A stretch of DNA of 64,000 nt from an uncultured Cellulomonadaceae bacterium. Lineage in GTDB: Bacteria > Actinomycetota > Actinomycetes > Actinomycetales > Cellulomonadaceae. Each line of letters starts with the position of its first letter. Positions within the stretch are counted from its first letter, which is position 1. A model generated the notes under the pieces. The model did not search any database and was not told the origin of the DNA. It saw nothing but the letters and a program-made list of their open reading frames with translations. Shown piece after piece: positions 62,967 to 64,000 of this stretch. The position numbers and the translations under genes are program-made. Location: positions 731,237 through 795,236 of the forward strand of contig CANLXM010000002.1 in assembly GCA_947495165.1 (NCBI GenBank), read 5' to 3'.

Positions 62967-63653
62967 ATGCACGCAGCGTCTCCCCCGTTGGACGAGGTCC
63001 TCGAGCGTCTGGCCGCGCTCGAGGACCCGGCGGTGCGCGCTGTGAACGCACGGCACGGCGACGACCACGGCGTGAAGCTGACCCAGCTCCGCGCGCTCGC
63101 CAAAGAGCTGAAGACGCAGCACGAGCTCGCGCGTGAGCTCTGGGACACCGGCGAGACAGCACCGCGACTGCTCGCTCTGCTGGTGTGTCGGCCCCGCGCG
63201 TTCTCCGCCACCGAGCTCGACTCGATGATCCGCACGGCATCGGCCCCCAAGGTCCAGGACTGGCTGGTGGGCTACGTCGTGAAGAAGAGTCCCGCGGTTG
63301 AAGAGCTCAGGGTGGCCTGGATGGCGGACTCGGACCCGACCGTCGAGGCGGCGGGGTGGGCGCTGACGTCCGAACGCGTGGTGAAGAACCACGAGGGGCT
63401 GGCGCTGCCCGCGCTGCTCGATGCGATCGAGGCGCGCATGCAGGACGCGCCCGAGCGTCTGCAGTGGGCGATGAACACCTGCTTGGCGCAGATCGGGATC
63501 CAGCATCCCGCCTTGCGGGTGCGGGCGCTCGAGATCGGCGAGCGTCTGCGCGTTCTCGAGGACTATCCGACCTCGCCCGGGTGCACGTCCCCCTATGCGC
63601 CGACCTGGATCACGGAGATGGTGCGCCGGCGCGACGCCGCGGTGCAGAAGTAG
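62967..63653 (+). CDS. DNA alkylation repair (AlkD-like) HEAT-repeat protein
   Basis: Alpha-helical protein of 228 residues that resembles AlkD-type DNA glycosylases, which remove alkylated purines. The helices include GVKLTQLRALAKELKTQHELARELWDTGE, DWLVGYVVKKSP and DSDPTVEAAGWALTSERVVKN, the last with the conserved Trp of the family. AlkD usually flips no base, and its catalytic Asp cannot be placed safely by eye here. ATG 62967 follows GAGGGA at a long distance. It is probably co-transcribed with the preceding gene. Confidence 0.65.
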   Translation: MHAASPPLDEVLERLAALEDPAVRAVNARHGDDHGVKLTQLRALAKELKTQHELARELWDTGETAPRLLALLVCRPRAFSATELDSMIRTASAPKVQDWLVGYVVKKSPAVEELRVAWMADSDPTVEAAGWALTSERVVKNHEGLALPALLDAIEARMQDAPERLQWAMNTCLAQIGIQHPALRVRALEIGERLRVLEDYPTSPGCTSPYAPTWITEMVRRRDAAVQK

Positions 63654-63713
63654 GTCCCACGCGGGGTCGAGGGGACGAGCGCGTCCTCGGGGTACGACGG
63701 TGTCCGGGTACGA

Positions 63714-63747
63714 CGAAGGCCCACCCCGGTGTCGGGGTGGGCCTTCG
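63714..63747 (-). terminator. rRNA operon terminator
   Basis: Arms 63714-63728 and 63733-63747 pair perfectly over 15 bases around a 4-base loop, just past the 3' end of 5S rRNA. It may also stop transcription from the AlkD-like gene. Upstream of it GGTACGACG is present twice (63690-63715). Confidence 0.85.
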
Positions 63748-63756
63748 TGAATGGGT

Positions 63757-63873
63757 GTTCGGCGGCGTCCTACTCTCCCACCCCGTCTCCAGGGCAGTAC
63801 CATCGGCGCTGAGAGGCTTAGCTTCCGGGTTCGGAATGGAGCCGGGCGTTTCCCTCTCGCTATGACCGCCGTA
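63757..63873 (-). rRNA. rrf: 5S ribosomal RNA
   Basis: The minus strand reads TACGGCGGTCATAGCGAGAG at the 5' end, continues through CCCGGCTCCATTCCGAACCC and GGTACTGCCC, and ends in GGACGCCGCCGAACA. This is a complete 5S rRNA of about 117 bases; the ends pair as helix I. Confidence 0.93.
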
Positions 63874-63979
63874 ACTCTATGGAGATGTCTGGGCCCGAGG
63901 TGCCACCGGTCAAGGTGTGGCGTTCGGGTGCCCGTTCGTATCTCGGGAACCGCACAGTGGACGCGTAGCAATAATGTTG

Positions 63980-64000
63980 TAGTCAAGTTGTCGGCCAATT
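63980..64000 (-). rRNA. rrl: 3' end of 23S rRNA (partial)
   Basis: The last bases of the window, read on the minus strand, are AATTGGCCGACAACTTGAC, the form seen at the 3' end of Gram-positive 23S rRNA. The exact end is uncertain. Bases 63874-63979 are the 23S-5S spacer; no tRNA is seen in it. Confidence 0.65.

Noticed and set aside
63874..63979. tRNA or extra RNA gene in the 23S-5S spacer
   Set aside because: No cloverleaf can be folded; it looks like plain spacer.

Overview
The window reads as chromosome of a high-GC, Gram-positive actinobacterium, most likely a flagellated member of Micrococcales of the Cellulomonas type. The reasons are very high GC, many GTG starts, several probable leaderless genes, a SAM-IV riboswitch, a ydaO-type (c-di-AMP) leader before an NlpC/P60 gene, HAIR-like and IdeR-like boxes, a chemoreceptor with a sigma-28-like promoter, and a CopD-CtaG fusion. 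The genus is an inference; no 16S sequence is present.

Layout. 1-2036: end of a FabG4-type reductase coupled to a MaoC hydratase. 2152-4602: GH31 glucosidase. 4724-8190: a restriction-modification island with a probable new PD-(D/E)xK endonuclease, a C5-cytosine methyltransferase and a Vsr nickase. 8162-9711: PadR regulator with a HAAS-type membrane protein. 9921-14633: tandem acetyltransferases, then sulfur metabolism (a SAM-IV-controlled cysteine-desulfurase-like enzyme, divergent from rhodanese-metZ). 14640-18013: hydrolase, a 57-codon gene, and an SPFH/zinc-ribbon pair. 18080-20093: two-domain acetyltransferase with purQ and purS. 20186-25351: iron-siderophore uptake operon with a reductase that carries an extra Cys cluster. 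25444-30681: purC, purD, a secreted metallopeptidase-like protein, purA, DUF3151. 30809-33882: a partner-switching module (STAS, PAS-GAF-PP2C-HATPase, STAS). 33994-39523: fba, trmH-like, dedA, HAD phosphatase, pyrE, SDR, xth. 39578-41361: a Ser/Ala/Pro repeat secreted protein and the ydaO-controlled NlpC/P60 hydrolase. 41551-48668: chemoreceptor, MFS transporter, clpB, an antitoxin-like small protein, and a hydrolase. 48697-55207: Mrp cation/proton antiporter operon with fused A/B. 55318-63653: dcd, tRNA-Gly(CCC), methyltransferase, DUF4395, TetR with its operator, CopD-CtaG, a Rossmann protein and an AlkD-like protein. 63714-64000: 3' end of an rRNA operon on the minus strand (terminator, 5S, last bases of 23S).

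Much of the content is housekeeping (purines, pyrimidines, glycolysis, proteostasis, repair). Accessory or less described parts are the restriction island, the secreted HECGH protein, the nonapeptide-repeat protein, and two mutually similar proteins of unknown function around dcd and the tRNA. Regulation is visible at unusual density: two riboswitches, IdeR, HAIR, TetR and possibly PadR sites, a sigma-28-like promoter, and strong symmetric hairpins at most convergent junctions.
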